Below, piece after piece: positions 22,872-23,762 of a stretch of DNA of 23,762 nucleotides. Numbering within the stretch: position 1 is the stretch's first letter; the number at the start of each line of letters is the position of its first letter. Where the stretch lies: NCBI GenBank assembly GCA_964634675.1, contig CAZWLH010000017.1, positions 1 through 23,762 on the forward strand, read 5' to 3'. Origin of the DNA: UMGS172 sp964634675. Lineage in GTDB: Bacteria; Bacillota; Clostridia; Oscillospirales; Acutalibacteraceae. Below the pieces are notes generated by a model. The model was not told the origin of the DNA and ran no database searches. It saw only the letters and a list, made by a program, of their open reading frames with translations. The translations under genes were made by a program, and so were the position numbers.

Positions 22872-23630
22872 CTATTTGTTGTTCAGATGAGTTTTAAAAT
22901 ATATTCCTTTAAACTCGCTCGGAGTCATTTTTTCACGGTGCTTGAAGAATTTAAGAAAGAACTTATAATCCGAGAAACCAGATGCTTCGGCTATCTCTTT
23001 AAAGGAATAGTCGGTTGTCATCAGCAACGATTTTATGTGCTGCATTTTGCAGTCATCTATATAAGCCTTAACGCTTTTGTTGTACGATTTGGCAAACACC
23101 CGGTTCAAATAATCGGGGTTATAGCCGAATTTGTCGGCAACGTCGCTCACCTTGAGCGGAATATCACTGTTGACCCTTATCCATTCGGCGGCACGTGAAG
23201 CAAGGGCATTTTCTCCGCCTGCCGTGCGGCTGCGGTAAAGCTCGGCGATTATCAGCCGTGTCAGATAATCGTTGGCTTCAAAAAGGCCGTCATTGAAGCT
23301 TTGAAAATGCAAAAGCTGACTGAACAAAAGCAACAGGTGATAAGGATTTTCAATATGCATATGTCCCGTAACGAGACTTGCTTCGGCCTTGAAGTGCAGC
23401 CAGTAAAATCCGACGTTTTCACTTTCCTTTGTGCCGAAATGAAGCGTATCGGGCTCGATTACAAGCACGTCATCGGGCTTTAAGGCGTATTCACGGCCGT
23501 CCGAGGAAATGAAAACCTCACCGTCGGTGACAAGTATCACCTCGTATGAATCTATAATACGGCGCGGATGGCTCCAGCTTCCTCTTGACTGAAATTTTCC
23601 GCCGCTTAAATATTCGATGTTTTCAAGCAC
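22872..23630 (-). CDS. AraC/XylS-family transcriptional regulator with cupin sensor
   Basis: DNA-binding regulator, 252 aa. Residues 1-90 form the cupin-like effector domain (YEVILVTDGEVFISSDGREY, then LKPDDVLVIEPDTLHFG). The C-terminal AraC domain has two helix-turn-helix units, about 161-182 (VSDVADKFGYNPDYLNRVFAK) and about 209-230 (FKEIAEASGFSDYKFFLKFFK), closing with the usual MTPSEFKGIY. The cupin plus AraC layout is typical of sugar- or glycan-responsive activators in gut Firmicutes. It starts with GTG; no other start codon exists between it and an in-frame TAA upstream, and AGAAGGGCGG is a fair ribosome site. The target is unknown: no sugar-use genes are adjacent inside the window, and any divergent partner would lie beyond base 23762. 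Confidence 0.9.
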   Translation of the reverse strand: MLENIEYLSGGKFQSRGSWSHPRRIIDSYEVILVTDGEVFISSDGREYALKPDDVLVIEPDTLHFGTKESENVGFYWLHFKAEASLVTGHMHIENPYHLLLLFSQLLHFQSFNDGLFEANDYLTRLIIAELYRSRTAGGENALASRAAEWIRVNSDIPLKVSDVADKFGYNPDYLNRVFAKSYNKSVKAYIDDCKMQHIKSLLMTTDYSFKEIAEASGFSDYKFFLKFFKHREKMTPSEFKGIYFKTHLNNK

Positions 23631-23656
23631 GCCTTCACCGCCCTTCTGCCGATCTT

Positions 23657-23685
23657 AATATACCATTTTCGAACGTCTTTTTCAA
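23657..23685 (-). promoter_or_regulatory. Promoter of the AraC-family gene
   Basis: Minus-strand TTGAAA (23680-23685) and TATATT (23657-23662) are 17 bases apart, with a short leader of about 20 bases to the GTG. In the remaining 77 bases to the window edge I see no gene. Confidence 0.65.
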
Positions 23686-23762
23686 GAGGCTTTGCTTAAA
23701 GTCGTTTGAGCGTTTTGTAGATAAATCAATGATAGGTAACACTTTTCTCAAAAAAATAAGAT

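Noticed and set aside
22534..22877. Target-site duplication GCTATT around the inverted-repeat element
   Set aside because: The left copy is seven bases away from the repeat end while the right copy abuts it, so chance is as likely.
22653..23198. Long + strand open frame across the end of the AraC-type gene
   Set aside because: It is antisense to a clear AraC domain, begins within a terminator hairpin, and has no ribosome site or recognisable protein character.

Overview
The window looks like a chromosomal segment from an anaerobic, low-to-mid GC Gram-positive, most likely Clostridia (Oscillospirales/Ruminococcaceae-like). The reasons are AGGAGG-type ribosome binding sites, TTGACA/TATAAT promoters with 17-bp spacers, a Gram-positive (DinR-type) LexA box, the long clostridial form of PRPP synthase, and the overall gene families. 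Taxonomy is inferred from these features, not from a marker gene. There are no rRNA or tRNA genes, CRISPR arrays, phage genes or transposase genes.

Layout. (1) 1-2368 (+): 5'-truncated D-Ala-D-Ala ligase overlapping a cation diffusion facilitator with a duplicated cytoplasmic domain; a two-way terminator follows. (2) 2444-3507 (-): an SGNH hydrolase with its own promoter, and upstream of it a 64-aa one-helix membrane protein under a strong promoter with a perfect LexA (SOS) box. (3) 3879-9089 (+): an eight-helix membrane protein of unknown function, then citrate synthase-trkA-trkH in tight succession, ending in a shared terminator. (4) 9147-12711 (-): a sulfur operon, leader peptide-metY-cysK-nifS-type desulfurase. 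Its 21-aa leader ends in Cys-Cys-stop, its promoter lies inside a perfect 9-bp dyad, and the leader codons can pair with the metY ribosome binding site. (5) 12883-14010 (-): PRPP synthase. (6) 14346-22531 (+): a compact seven-gene run, murD, two tandem M42 peptidases, a GNAT acetyltransferase, a methionine-gamma-lyase-family PLP protein, a beta-lactamase-fold hydrolase and a K+/H+ antiporter. (7) 22547-22870: a 324-bp non-coding element with long terminal inverted repeats and nested hairpins. (8) 22872-23630 (-): an AraC-family regulator.

How they fit. Most genes are housekeeping: cell wall (ddl, murD), K+ and metal homeostasis (trkA/trkH, antiporter, CDF), cysteine/methionine synthesis and sulfur mobilisation, and nucleotide precursors. 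The less ordinary content lies in short and non-coding parts: a candidate cysteine-sensing translational attenuator before metY, a candidate SOS-induced small membrane protein of the kind that often restrains division, and a structured inverted-repeat element between the antiporter and the AraC gene.
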